8,736 nt of DNA, taken from assembly GCA_022865525.1 (NCBI GenBank), contig JALHSV010000205.1:1-8736 (forward strand). The letters run 5' to 3'. Position numbers and translations under genes: made by a program. Each line of letters begins with the position of its first letter. Positions within the stretch are counted from its first letter, which is position 1. Source of the stretch: Thermodesulfovibrionales bacterium (GTDB taxonomy: Bacteria > Nitrospirota > Thermodesulfovibrionia > Thermodesulfovibrionales > SM23-35). Under the pieces are notes generated by a model, which made no database searches, had not been told where the DNA came from, and was given only the letters and a program-made list of their open reading frames with translations. This document shows, one piece after another, positions 1-6,124 of the stretch.

Positions 1-3
1 CCA

Positions 4-765
4 ATGAAAACTGCCTTAACCATAGCCGGTTCTGATCCGACAGGCGGAGCAGGATTACAGGCGGATCTGAAGGTTTTCAGGGCCTTCAATGTCCATGGCT
101 TCTCTGTTGTATCTGCCGTAACTGCGCAGAATACCCAGGGAGTGGATGCCGTCTTTCCCGTTGATAAGGATACTTTTGAGAAACAGCTCCGGATCCTCCT
201 TTCGGATATCAGACCGGATGCCCTCAAAATAGGGATGCTCTTCAGCGGATGGTCTGCTGATATTCTTGCAGAGATTTTTACTGATAATGCATTCAGGAAC
301 ATTGTCCTTGACCCGGTGACCATCTCCTCATCCGGGATGAGTCTTGTTGATGAGGGGACACTGGACCTCATACGGTCGAAGCTCTTCCCTTTGTCCCGGA
401 TAATAACACCGAACATCTACGAAGCCGCTGTCCTAACGGGGATTATGATTGAAGAAACAACAGGCATGGAGGAAGCCGCGCAATCCCTGAAATCCATGGG
501 GCCGGAGGTCATCGTCATCACCGGCGGACATCTCGAGGAAAAAGCTGTAGACCTCTACTTTGACGGAGCGTTCCACTATATCGAGGGCGAAAAAATGAAG
601 GGAGATTACCACGGTACCGGATGCGCATTTTCTTCAGCCGTAGCTGCTCTCCTTGCCCTCGGTCACTCACCGCTCGAATCAGTAAAAAGGGCAAAGGAGT
701 TTGTCTCTCATGCAATAAAAAAGGCATACTATCCCGGCAGGGGAATGGGCATGCTCTATCTTTGA
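4..765 (+). CDS. thiD: Hydroxymethylpyrimidine/phosphomethylpyrimidine kinase
   Basis: Cytoplasmic ribokinase-fold enzyme of thiamine synthesis. It phosphorylates HMP to HMP-P and then to HMP-PP, which is joined to the thiazole unit by ThiE. The 253-residue length is normal for a single-domain ThiD, and there is no ThiE fusion. Seen in the protein: the N-terminal substrate-binding signature IAGSDPTGGAGLQADLK (about 7-23), ALKIGML (73-79), the VLDPV strand (101-105), ITPNIYEA (134-141), and near the C-terminus HGTGCAFSSAVAA (203-215), the anion-hole/catalytic segment with the family's conserved Cys at 207. The ATG at position 4 gives the canonical N-terminus, so the gene appears complete, although only 3 nt of upstream sequence are visible and no ribosome site can be judged. 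No other thiamine gene is in view. It is the first visible gene of a plus-strand run and is followed after 22 nt by a small ORF. The identification is firm; pyridoxal kinase activity, sometimes shared by this family, cannot be excluded. Confidence 0.95.
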   Translation: MKTALTIAGSDPTGGAGLQADLKVFRAFNVHGFSVVSAVTAQNTQGVDAVFPVDKDTFEKQLRILLSDIRPDALKIGMLFSGWSADILAEIFTDNAFRNIVLDPVTISSSGMSLVDEGTLDLIRSKLFPLSRIITPNIYEAAVLTGIMIEETTGMEEAAQSLKSMGPEVIVITGGHLEEKAVDLYFDGAFHYIEGEKMKGDYHGTGCAFSSAVAALLALGHSPLESVKRAKEFVSHAIKKAYYPGRGMGMLYL

Positions 766-775
766 CTATTTTGTT

Positions 776-784
776 AAGGGAGGG
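776..784 (+). promoter_or_regulatory. Strong ribosome binding site of the small ORF at 788
   Basis: The purine run AAGGGAGGG ends 3 nt before the ATG at 788. It resembles the anti-16S consensus closely and is the strongest Shine-Dalgarno-like element in the thiD-radA region. It is the main reason for calling the short ORF a gene. The spacing from the core GGGAGG is slightly short (about 4 nt). Confidence 0.6.
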
Positions 785-787
785 ATA

Positions 788-967
788 ATGGAAAACAATC
801 CTGATAAGAGAAAAATAGACCCTGCAAAGATGCAGGCCCTGAGAAGTCTTCCGGTAGAAATCAAGCAGGCTCTCACCAGAGAAGAGGTTGATGCTTTTCT
901 TCACGATGAGGTCTGGCCTGATTCACTGCGGGAAAAACTGAAAGACTATTTTGTGGATGAAAACTAA
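788..967 (+). CDS. Small charged protein of unknown function (59 aa)
   Basis: A 59-residue ORF, starting with ATG and ending in TAA, that fills the gap between thiD and radA. I do not recognise the family. It is very hydrophilic: 14 Asp/Glu and 10 Lys/Arg, with no membrane segment, signal peptide, Cys or metal motif. Two stretches look amphipathic and helical (about 11-40 and 44-56), separated by EVWPDS, with a Trp at 43. The sequence reads like a small folded helical protein rather than random translation. Support for a real gene: a strong AAGGGAGGG ribosome site, a 22-nt gap from the thiD stop, and an 11-nt overlap of its 3' end with the radA ATG (957), which has no ribosome site of its own. 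Translation of this ORF may therefore deliver ribosomes to radA. Function is unknown; its position alone does not show that it acts with RadA. Confidence 0.7.
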   Translation: MENNPDKRKIDPAKMQALRSLPVEIKQALTREEVDAFLHDEVWPDSLREKLKDYFVDEN

Positions 968-2318
968 GACGTTTTTTCAGTGTCAGGCATGCGGCCACTC
1001 AAGCCCGAAATGGCTTGGCAAATGCCCTGATTGCAATGCATGGAACAGCTTTGCTGAAGAGAAGAAAGAGCCTTCCTCCCGTCATGCATCCCTGACATCC
1101 CGCTTCGGTAAAGCAGAACCGCAGACTCTGAGCTCTATCAGACCTGCATCGGAACAGCGAACATCTTCCGGCATTAAGGAACTCGACAGGGTTCTCGGCG
1201 GCGGGATCGTTGCAGGCTCGGTCATTCTCGTCGGCGGCGATCCGGGCATAGGGAAATCCACCCTGCTCTTACAGGCCATCTCAGGCATTTCGGAAAACTC
1301 CGGAAAAGGACTGTATGTCTCGGGGGAGGAATCTCCTGAACAGATCAAAATCAGGGCTGAGAGGCTTTCGATACATTCAGAAGAAATAATCCTGCTCCCG
1401 GAGACTTCCCTCGAGGCCATCATTCATGCGGCAACAAAACTTGTTCCAAACGTAATAGTCATAGATTCCATACAGACTGTTTATACTGAGGAACTTATCT
1501 CTGCACCCGGGTCTGTCAGTCAGGTAAGGGAATGCGCTGCAAAGCTCATGCTTTTTGCAAAAAAGTCGGATATCCCGGTCTTCCTTGTGGGTCATGTTAC
1601 CAAGGAAGGAGCGATTGCAGGCCCCCGGGTCCTTGAACATATTGTGGATACCGTCCTCTATTTTGAAGGCGACCGGGGACATTCCTACCGCATTCTGAGA
1701 ACAGTCAAAAACAGGTTCGGGGCGACAAACGAGATCGGTATTTTTGAGATGTCGGACTCGGGACTCCTGGAGGTCGACAACCCCTCAGAACTGTTCCTCC
1801 TCGAAAGACCCTTGCATGTCCCGGGGTCAGCCGTTGTCGCAAGCATTGAAGGGACCCGCCCGCTCATGGTCGAACTGCAGTCGCTGGTCTCCCAGACAAA
1901 TTTCGGAATGCCGCGAAGGACAACAATCGGGGTTGATTTCAACAAAGTGAATTTGCTCGTGGCAGTGCTTGAAAAAAAGATCGGCCTCCACCTCGGGGGC
2001 ATGGATATCTTTGTCAATGTTGTCGGGGGTCTCAAACTCATCGAGCCTGCTGTTGACCTCGGGATTATCACTGCGGTCGTGTCATCCCTCAGGGATATCC
2101 CGGTTGATCCGCGAATCTTTGTATTCGGCGAGGTCGGCCTCTCAGGTGAAATACGGGCTGTAGCCCAGGCAGAGACCCGCCTGAAGGAGGCGTCTAAAAT
2201 CGGGTTCAGGCACGCTGTCATCCCTGCCGGAAATGCTGAAAAGATGCGGGGTGATTTCGGTCTGGAAATAACAGGAGTAAAAAATGTGGAAGAATGCATC
2301 GACACTGTTTTTAGTTAG
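957..2318 (+). CDS. radA: DNA repair protein RadA (Sms), Lon-like domain ATPase
   Basis: RadA is a RecA-related hexameric helicase that drives branch migration during recombination and repair. From the ATG at 957 the protein is 453 residues, the usual length. Seen in order: an N-terminal four-Cys zinc finger (C9, C12, C23, C26), Walker A GGDPGIGKST (93-102), Walker B VIVIDSIQT (166-174), the RadA-specific KNRFG motif (251-255), and a C-terminal Lon-protease-like domain (about 270-453) with GEVGLSGEIR (391-400). All key motifs are present, so it should be active. Start choice: an in-frame TTG at 951 would add only two residues (Met-Trp). The ATG gives the family-typical MKTKTFFQCQACG beginning. 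No good ribosome site precedes either codon, and the start lies inside the preceding small ORF, which suggests translational coupling. The 3' end overlaps the lipoprotein gene by 35 nt. Confidence 0.97.
   Translation: MKTKTFFQCQACGHSSPKWLGKCPDCNAWNSFAEEKKEPSSRHASLTSRFGKAEPQTLSSIRPASEQRTSSGIKELDRVLGGGIVAGSVILVGGDPGIGKSTLLLQAISGISENSGKGLYVSGEESPEQIKIRAERLSIHSEEIILLPETSLEAIIHAATKLVPNVIVIDSIQTVYTEELISAPGSVSQVRECAAKLMLFAKKSDIPVFLVGHVTKEGAIAGPRVLEHIVDTVLYFEGDRGHSYRILRTVKNRFGATNEIGIFEMSDSGLLEVDNPSELFLLERPLHVPGSAVVASIEGTRPLMVELQSLVSQTNFGMPRRTTIGVDFNKVNLLVAVLEKKIGLHLGGMDIFVNVVGGLKLIEPAVDLGIITAVVSSLRDIPVDPRIFVFGEVGLSGEIRAVAQAETRLKEASKIGFRHAVIPAGNAEKMRGDFGLEITGVKNVEECIDTVFS
2273..2277 (+). promoter_or_regulatory. 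Ribosome binding site of the lipoprotein gene, inside radA
   Basis: AGGAG lies 6 nt before the ATG at 2284, within the last codons of radA. Its good spacing and match fix the lipoprotein start 35 nt upstream of the radA stop and support independent initiation there. Confidence 0.6.
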
Positions 2319-3066
2319 CGCCCTTCTCATTCTTTATTCCTGCGCTGTCAAACGGACTGAGTTGCCCGACTACCAGGGGATGGACGTACAGGAAGTTCTT
2401 TCCTCAAGAAATGATATTTCGTCCATCGAAACAACATTTGCCATAACCTTTGAGAAGGACGATACGGAGATGAGAGGAGACGGTGCGCTCAACCTGTTAA
2501 AAAATGGTGACCTGTCGATGCGCATCTATTCATTCGGTTTTCTCGCATTCGAAGTGACCGCACACAATGGCATCATAAAAAGCAATCCGCCGATTGACAG
2601 AACCAAGGGAATTATTCTTTCATCCGGCTTGAGGGACTGTCTCTTCTGGTGGGATATAAAAGACTTTAGCGTGGAAGAGGATGAGAGTGGTTACATTCTG
2701 AAAAACATGACGAGATCGCTCTGGATAAACAGGGAAACCATGCTCCCGGTAAAACAGAATATCTCGCTTGAGGATGGCAGGGAACTTATGATCAGGTATG
2801 AAAATCCTGATTACGCCGGTGCACTGTGGTATCCTTCAAAAATCAGGATAGAGCTGGCCCGTTATGCAGTGACACTGAACATCAGGGAGATATCATTCCT
2901 CCCCGGCGTTCAATCCGAGATCAACCGAGACCGTCCTGATGATCGAACTTTCTATGACATCAGCTTTGGAAAGGTAGCCTTCAAGAAGGGCATTGTCGCA
3001 AACGGTGTTGATGAGCCTCGGGGTTCCGTTGGTGTATTCGAATATACACCGTACCGCATCCTCTGA
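2284..3066 (+). CDS. Predicted outer-membrane lipoprotein, possibly LolB/DUF4292-like
   Basis: A 260-residue protein with a typical lipoprotein signal: Lys3, a hydrophobic stretch (about 7-18) and lipobox L-Y-S-C with the acylated Cys at 20. The residue after it is Ala, not Asp, so in a diderm transport to the outer membrane is expected. The mature part alternates short beta-like strands (TFAITFE, DGALNLL, LSMRIYSFGFLAFEV, SLWINRETMLPVKQNI, LMIRYENPDY, WYPSKIRIEL, VTLNIREISF). This pattern, with a late WYPSKI segment followed by a short strand, resembles the LolA/LolB-fold DUF4292 lipoproteins. That resemblance is inferred from pattern, not from an alignment, and I assign no gene name. The AGGAG site and 35-nt overlap tie it to radA. 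The last 57 codons (from Ser204) lie antisense to the convergent ATPase gene. The C-terminal tail beyond about residue 230 has less obvious strand character and could be a later read-through extension. Confidence 0.8.
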   Translation: MWKNASTLFLVSALLILYSCAVKRTELPDYQGMDVQEVLSSRNDISSIETTFAITFEKDDTEMRGDGALNLLKNGDLSMRIYSFGFLAFEVTAHNGIIKSNPPIDRTKGIILSSGLRDCLFWWDIKDFSVEEDESGYILKNMTRSLWINRETMLPVKQNISLEDGRELMIRYENPDYAGALWYPSKIRIELARYAVTLNIREISFLPGVQSEINRDRPDDRTFYDISFGKVAFKKGIVANGVDEPRGSVGVFEYTPYRIL

Positions 3067-3753
3067 AAAAATTTCCCCGGTGCTTCCTGCAACTGACAGC
3101 CTGTGCTTTATATAATCCCTGGTATCCTTTTCGGAAAATTCCTTTAATCCGATCTTCACCGCCACCCGCTGTTTGAGGGGCTCGTCAAGGGAAAGGACAT
3201 TTTCAAGCTCGGGCAATCCGAAAAAAACAATATTGATCATTTTGCCGCCGGGCATTTCCATATTCAGCATCCCCCTGAATTCCTCCATGATCTCACGGGA
3301 ATTCAGCATCTGCACCTCATCAATCATCACGACAGCCGTCTTATTCTCATCGATAATCTCGTGCAGTCTCCGGTAAATCTGTGCGAGGAGATCCACCTTG
3401 TTGTCCTTAATATCTCTCACACCAAGTTGCATGGCAAATTTTTTGAAGAGCCATTCCGAGCTCACACTCGAATGGACGACTACGAGGAGTGCTGCCTCAT
3501 ATGAATTTTCGTCTAATTCCTCAAGAAATCTCCTCGCCAGTGTTGTTTTGCCGGTACCTATGTCGCCGATAACAACAGCAAGCCCTTTTCTCGTATCTAC
3601 TGCGTACTTGAGTTTCAGCATGGCATCAGAATGGAGGGGGCTATTATAATAAAACCGGCTGTCAACAACGTTCGAGAACGGGTGCTCTTTGAGTTTATAA
3701 TATTCTAAATAATCCACCGTATAAAGATTGCTGACCAGCGGGCAGCGTGTCAC
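2893..3753 (-). CDS. ExeA/GspA-family AAA+ ATPase (soluble, secretion-type)
   Basis: A 286-residue ATPase of the ExeA/GspA type. Seen: the family N-terminal box YLEYYKLKEHPFS (15-27), Walker A GDIGTGKTT (63-71), Walker B VVMIDEVQ (141-148), a sensor-1-like segment FFGLPELEN (177-185) and the C-terminal GTPRLIN box (243-249) followed by CDNALL. Known members energise type II secretion assembly, pilus or exopolysaccharide export. PEP-CTERM-associated ATPases are a related subgroup. Unlike Aeromonas ExeA, this protein ends right after the AAA+ lid, with no membrane segment or peptidoglycan-binding domain, so it should be cytosolic. Start: the GTG at 3753 lies 9 nt after the upstream TPR stop. 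A second GTG at 3717 gives MDYLEYYKLKEHPFS, closer to typical family starts (274 residues). Neither has a clear ribosome site, so either is possible. Its last 57 codons plus the stop overlap the convergent lipoprotein gene. No Gsp, pilus or exosortase genes are visible. Confidence 0.88.
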   Translation of the reverse strand: MTRCPLVSNLYTVDYLEYYKLKEHPFSNVVDSRFYYNSPLHSDAMLKLKYAVDTRKGLAVVIGDIGTGKTTLARRFLEELDENSYEAALLVVVHSSVSSEWLFKKFAMQLGVRDIKDNKVDLLAQIYRRLHEIIDENKTAVVMIDEVQMLNSREIMEEFRGMLNMEMPGGKMINIVFFGLPELENVLSLDEPLKQRVAVKIGLKEFSEKDTRDYIKHRLSVAGSTGEIFSEDAVRCIFEYTNGTPRLINTVCDNALLEGYLSKADVIESSIIRTVSVDLGLNAGEE

Positions 3754-3762
3754 CCGGCCAGG

Positions 3763-6048
3763 CTAAAGGTATGATACTCTGTCCTTCCTTTCCTTAAGCT
3801 TTTGCTGATCAGAGCTTTCACGGACCGCCGCTTTCAGTGTGTTTATCTTTTCAGAAGCTTCGCGGAATTTTGCATTCCATCCATAGACCTGCATGTAGGT
3901 ATCGAGTGCCTCTTCGATATTCTTATTCTTCTCATAGGCCTCAGCGAGGTCGTACTGCATTGTCCAGTATGACTCATCACGCTCTTCCATCAGTGCGAGT
4001 GAATTCTTCAATACGTCTATGGCAAGTGAATAAAGACCTTTCTCGATATAACACGTGCCAAGCATATTCGAAGAATGCACAAATCTCTTCGGATCGTTCC
4101 GTGACGCCTGAAATTCCCTTATGGCATCATCAAGCAATCCCATCTCTTTATAAGCTATCCCAAGATTATAGTGTGTTTCGTAATCCTCCGCCTCGAGCTC
4201 CTTCTCAAGCCCTTTCTTGAATTCGTTGAAGATTTCCATGACATTGCCCTCGAGAGCAGGTTCAGGCATCTTCTCGGCGTCGGGGATATCGCTCTCTGCG
4301 ACAGGCGCTTCCGGTTGCCTTTCCTGAGCGGCTATACCCGCTTCTGCCGTTTCTTCCTCTTCAGCCGCCTGCACAAGTGAGGCCAGTTTCTGGTTTATTT
4401 CGCTGTTTTCAGGAAAGAGGGATCTCAGTCGTTCCAAAATCTCCCGCGCTTCCTCAATAAGTCCCTGCCGTGCATAAAAATCAGCCTCTGCTATCTCCTC
4501 GTTGTAATCATCGATTGACGGTTCCTGCAGGGCCGTGTCTGTTTCCGTCTGCTCATGGTGCAACGGCAAAGCGATCCCGGCAAGTCTGGGGTCATCGGGA
4601 TTGATCGCATACGCTTCCTGAATCATCTGCCCGCTGTTCTTGCTGTCACCGGCTTTTTCATAGAGTTCATGCAGGGTAAGACATGAGGCAACAGCCTGGT
4701 CCGTTTTGCCCGTATCAGCATACAGCGATTTGAGCCTAAGGTGAAGATCAATGTTTCCGGGCTCCTTCTGTATGAAGGTGTCGAGGATGTCGTGAGCTTT
4801 ATCGAACAGTCCGTATCTGATATAAATATCAGCCTCGATCAGTCCCTCTTCAAGCGTCTTTTCTGCCTCGATCACGATATGTTCTTTCCCGAGCTCCTTC
4901 TCGAGTTCTACAACCTTGTTTTTCAACACTTCGTCATCGGGTGTAATCTTGAATGCCTCACGGTAATAGTTGAGCGCTTCCCGTTCTTTCCCATTTTGCA
5001 TAAAGATATCTCCCAGGGAGAGGAGTTGGCGCACAACCTGCTGATTGTCACCGTGCTGCATAAAGAGCGTAACAAGCCTTTTCCCTGTCTCCACAGGATC
5101 AACATCCCTGAAAGACTCAAGCAGTTTTACTGCATCATCGTGATTTTCTTCGAGCAGGATATCATCGAGGATAGGAAGGTATTCTGCCCATGCTCTGTCC
5201 CGGTTGCCTTCCTTCATATACAGGTCTCCGAGAATCTTTCGTGCTCTGAGATTTGCCGGCTCGAGTACGGTTACCTGTCTGAGATAATCCCGTGCTTCGT
5301 TGAATTTCGCGAGCGTACCGTGAAGCTCTGCTGCCCTCAACAGGATTTCCGTATCCTGGGGCAAGAGATTCATCGCCTCCTGTATCTGCTCAACAGCTTT
5401 ATCGAGGTTGCCGGTCTTCTCATAGACTGCATTCAGCTCCAGGAGAGCCTGCCGGTTGAGCCGCTCCAAATCGAGAATTTTCCGGTAAAACCCTGCTGCC
5501 TTTTCCGTATCTCCCTTTTCAACGTTCAGTCGTGCAATATGGAAATACTGTCTATTGGCTTCGGACATGAGGCCATTTTGTAAGTATGTTTCTGCGACCT
5601 TGATTCTCAGAGGGATATTCGATGGAGAGAGCGCGAGAATTTTTTCGTAGACTGCGAGAAGCTTTTCCCTGCCGCCTTTTTTTGAGAGACTGTCTGCAGC
5701 AGCAAGATAAAATTTTATCGCATCGGTAACAAGTCCCTTTGCCTCATTCAGTTCCCCGAGGGCAAGAAGGGAGCCCTCATCTTCTGCATTGATGTTCAGG
5801 ATCTTCTTGTATAATGCTAATGCCTTGAGAGCAAATCCTTCCTGTTTGAAAAAATCTGCAGCATGATGATATGAGTCTATGGCATTTGTCTTGTTGCCCT
5901 TTTTCAGGTAGAGATCACCGATAGTGTTAAACGTACTGCCGTCAGGATATTCTTTTGTTAATTTCTCCCATTCAGCAATAGCTTTATCGATCTGCCCGTG
6001 GGCAAGATATTTCTGAGCTTCTTTGACTATGCTTGTTTTATCTGCCAT
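3763..6048 (-). CDS. Large tetratricopeptide-repeat scaffold protein
   Basis: A 761-residue TPR protein. The ATG at 6048 gives MADKTSIVKEAQKYLAHGQIDKAI, a start typical of such proteins; an in-frame GTG at 6072 would add eight residues but has no ribosome site. There is no signal peptide or membrane segment, so it is predicted cytoplasmic. Helical 34-residue TPR units run through about 10-390. There follow two related copies of an EAD-x-Y-x-R-x-G-L unit (about 405-448 and 520-560), separated by a polar linker. Next comes a low-complexity acidic, Ala/Pro/Glu-rich linker (about 560-600), then a second TPR block (about 622-735) with THYNLGIAYKEMGLLDDAI and NMLGTCYIEKGLYSLAI. The C-terminus is Lys/Arg-rich. 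TPR arrays bind protein partners. The immediate downstream ExeA-like ATPase (9-nt gap) is the obvious candidate partner, suggesting a shared role in export, pilus, polysaccharide or motility machinery. Nothing in the sequence chooses among these. Confidence 0.88.
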   Translation of the reverse strand: MADKTSIVKEAQKYLAHGQIDKAIAEWEKLTKEYPDGSTFNTIGDLYLKKGNKTNAIDSYHHAADFFKQEGFALKALALYKKILNINAEDEGSLLALGELNEAKGLVTDAIKFYLAAADSLSKKGGREKLLAVYEKILALSPSNIPLRIKVAETYLQNGLMSEANRQYFHIARLNVEKGDTEKAAGFYRKILDLERLNRQALLELNAVYEKTGNLDKAVEQIQEAMNLLPQDTEILLRAAELHGTLAKFNEARDYLRQVTVLEPANLRARKILGDLYMKEGNRDRAWAEYLPILDDILLEENHDDAVKLLESFRDVDPVETGKRLVTLFMQHGDNQQVVRQLLSLGDIFMQNGKEREALNYYREAFKITPDDEVLKNKVVELEKELGKEHIVIEAEKTLEEGLIEADIYIRYGLFDKAHDILDTFIQKEPGNIDLHLRLKSLYADTGKTDQAVASCLTLHELYEKAGDSKNSGQMIQEAYAINPDDPRLAGIALPLHHEQTETDTALQEPSIDDYNEEIAEADFYARQGLIEEAREILERLRSLFPENSEINQKLASLVQAAEEEETAEAGIAAQERQPEAPVAESDIPDAEKMPEPALEGNVMEIFNEFKKGLEKELEAEDYETHYNLGIAYKEMGLLDDAIREFQASRNDPKRFVHSSNMLGTCYIEKGLYSLAIDVLKNSLALMEERDESYWTMQYDLAEAYEKNKNIEEALDTYMQVYGWNAKFREASEKINTLKAAVRESSDQQKLKERKDRVSYL

Positions 6049-6062
6049 TTCATGTATTATTG

Positions 6063-6091
6063 AAGGTATCACAATTGACTAACCCTGTCAA
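6063..6091 (-). promoter_or_regulatory. Candidate sigma70-type promoter for the TPR/ATPase pair
   Basis: Read on the minus strand there is a perfect TTGACA (-35, 6091-6086), a 17-nt spacer and TACCTT (-10, 6068-6063), which matches the consensus at only three of six bases. Transcription would start about 8 nt before the ATG at 6048. That would leave a very short leader, which fits the lack of a visible ribosome site and argues against the GTG at 6072. The -10 is weak, so this remains a candidate only. Confidence 0.35.
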
Positions 6092-6092
6092 T
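6074..6092. promoter_or_regulatory. Inverted repeat (possible operator) in divergent intergenic region
   Basis: ATTGAC (6074-6079) and GTCAAT (6087-6092) form a perfect 6-bp inverted repeat around the 7-nt spacer TAACCCT. It sits in the 76-nt gap between the divergent TPR gene and rnr and overlaps the candidate -35 box of the TPR promoter. A dimeric regulator could bind here and control one or both genes. The arms are short and partly made of -35-like sequence on both strands, so the symmetry could simply reflect two divergent TTGACN elements. Confidence 0.35.
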
Positions 6093-6124
6093 AACATGCG
6101 TCACGGCAGTCATGGAAAAACATC

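Noticed and set aside
518..904. 128-codon minus-strand frame across the thiD end and the small ORF
   Set aside because: It overlaps the conserved thiD C-terminus including GTGC. The translation has no domain-like features, and the plus-strand small ORF has better signals.
1685..2305. 206-codon open frame antisense to radA
   Set aside because: It is fully covered by conserved radA coding sequence, and its Ser/Arg/Thr/Pro-rich composition is typical of a shadow frame.
2829..2853. Short inverted repeat TATCCT/AGGATA as a terminator for the minus-strand ATPase transcript
   Set aside because: It has only a 6-bp A/T-rich stem, no T run after it in the relevant direction, and lies within the lipoprotein coding sequence.
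4741..5583. 280-codon open frame on the plus strand, antisense to the TPR gene
   Set aside because: It lies wholly inside the TPR gene in the complementary-codon register, where long open frames arise because Leu/Ser codons that would create stops are avoided. It has no ribosome site, domain or plausible composition.
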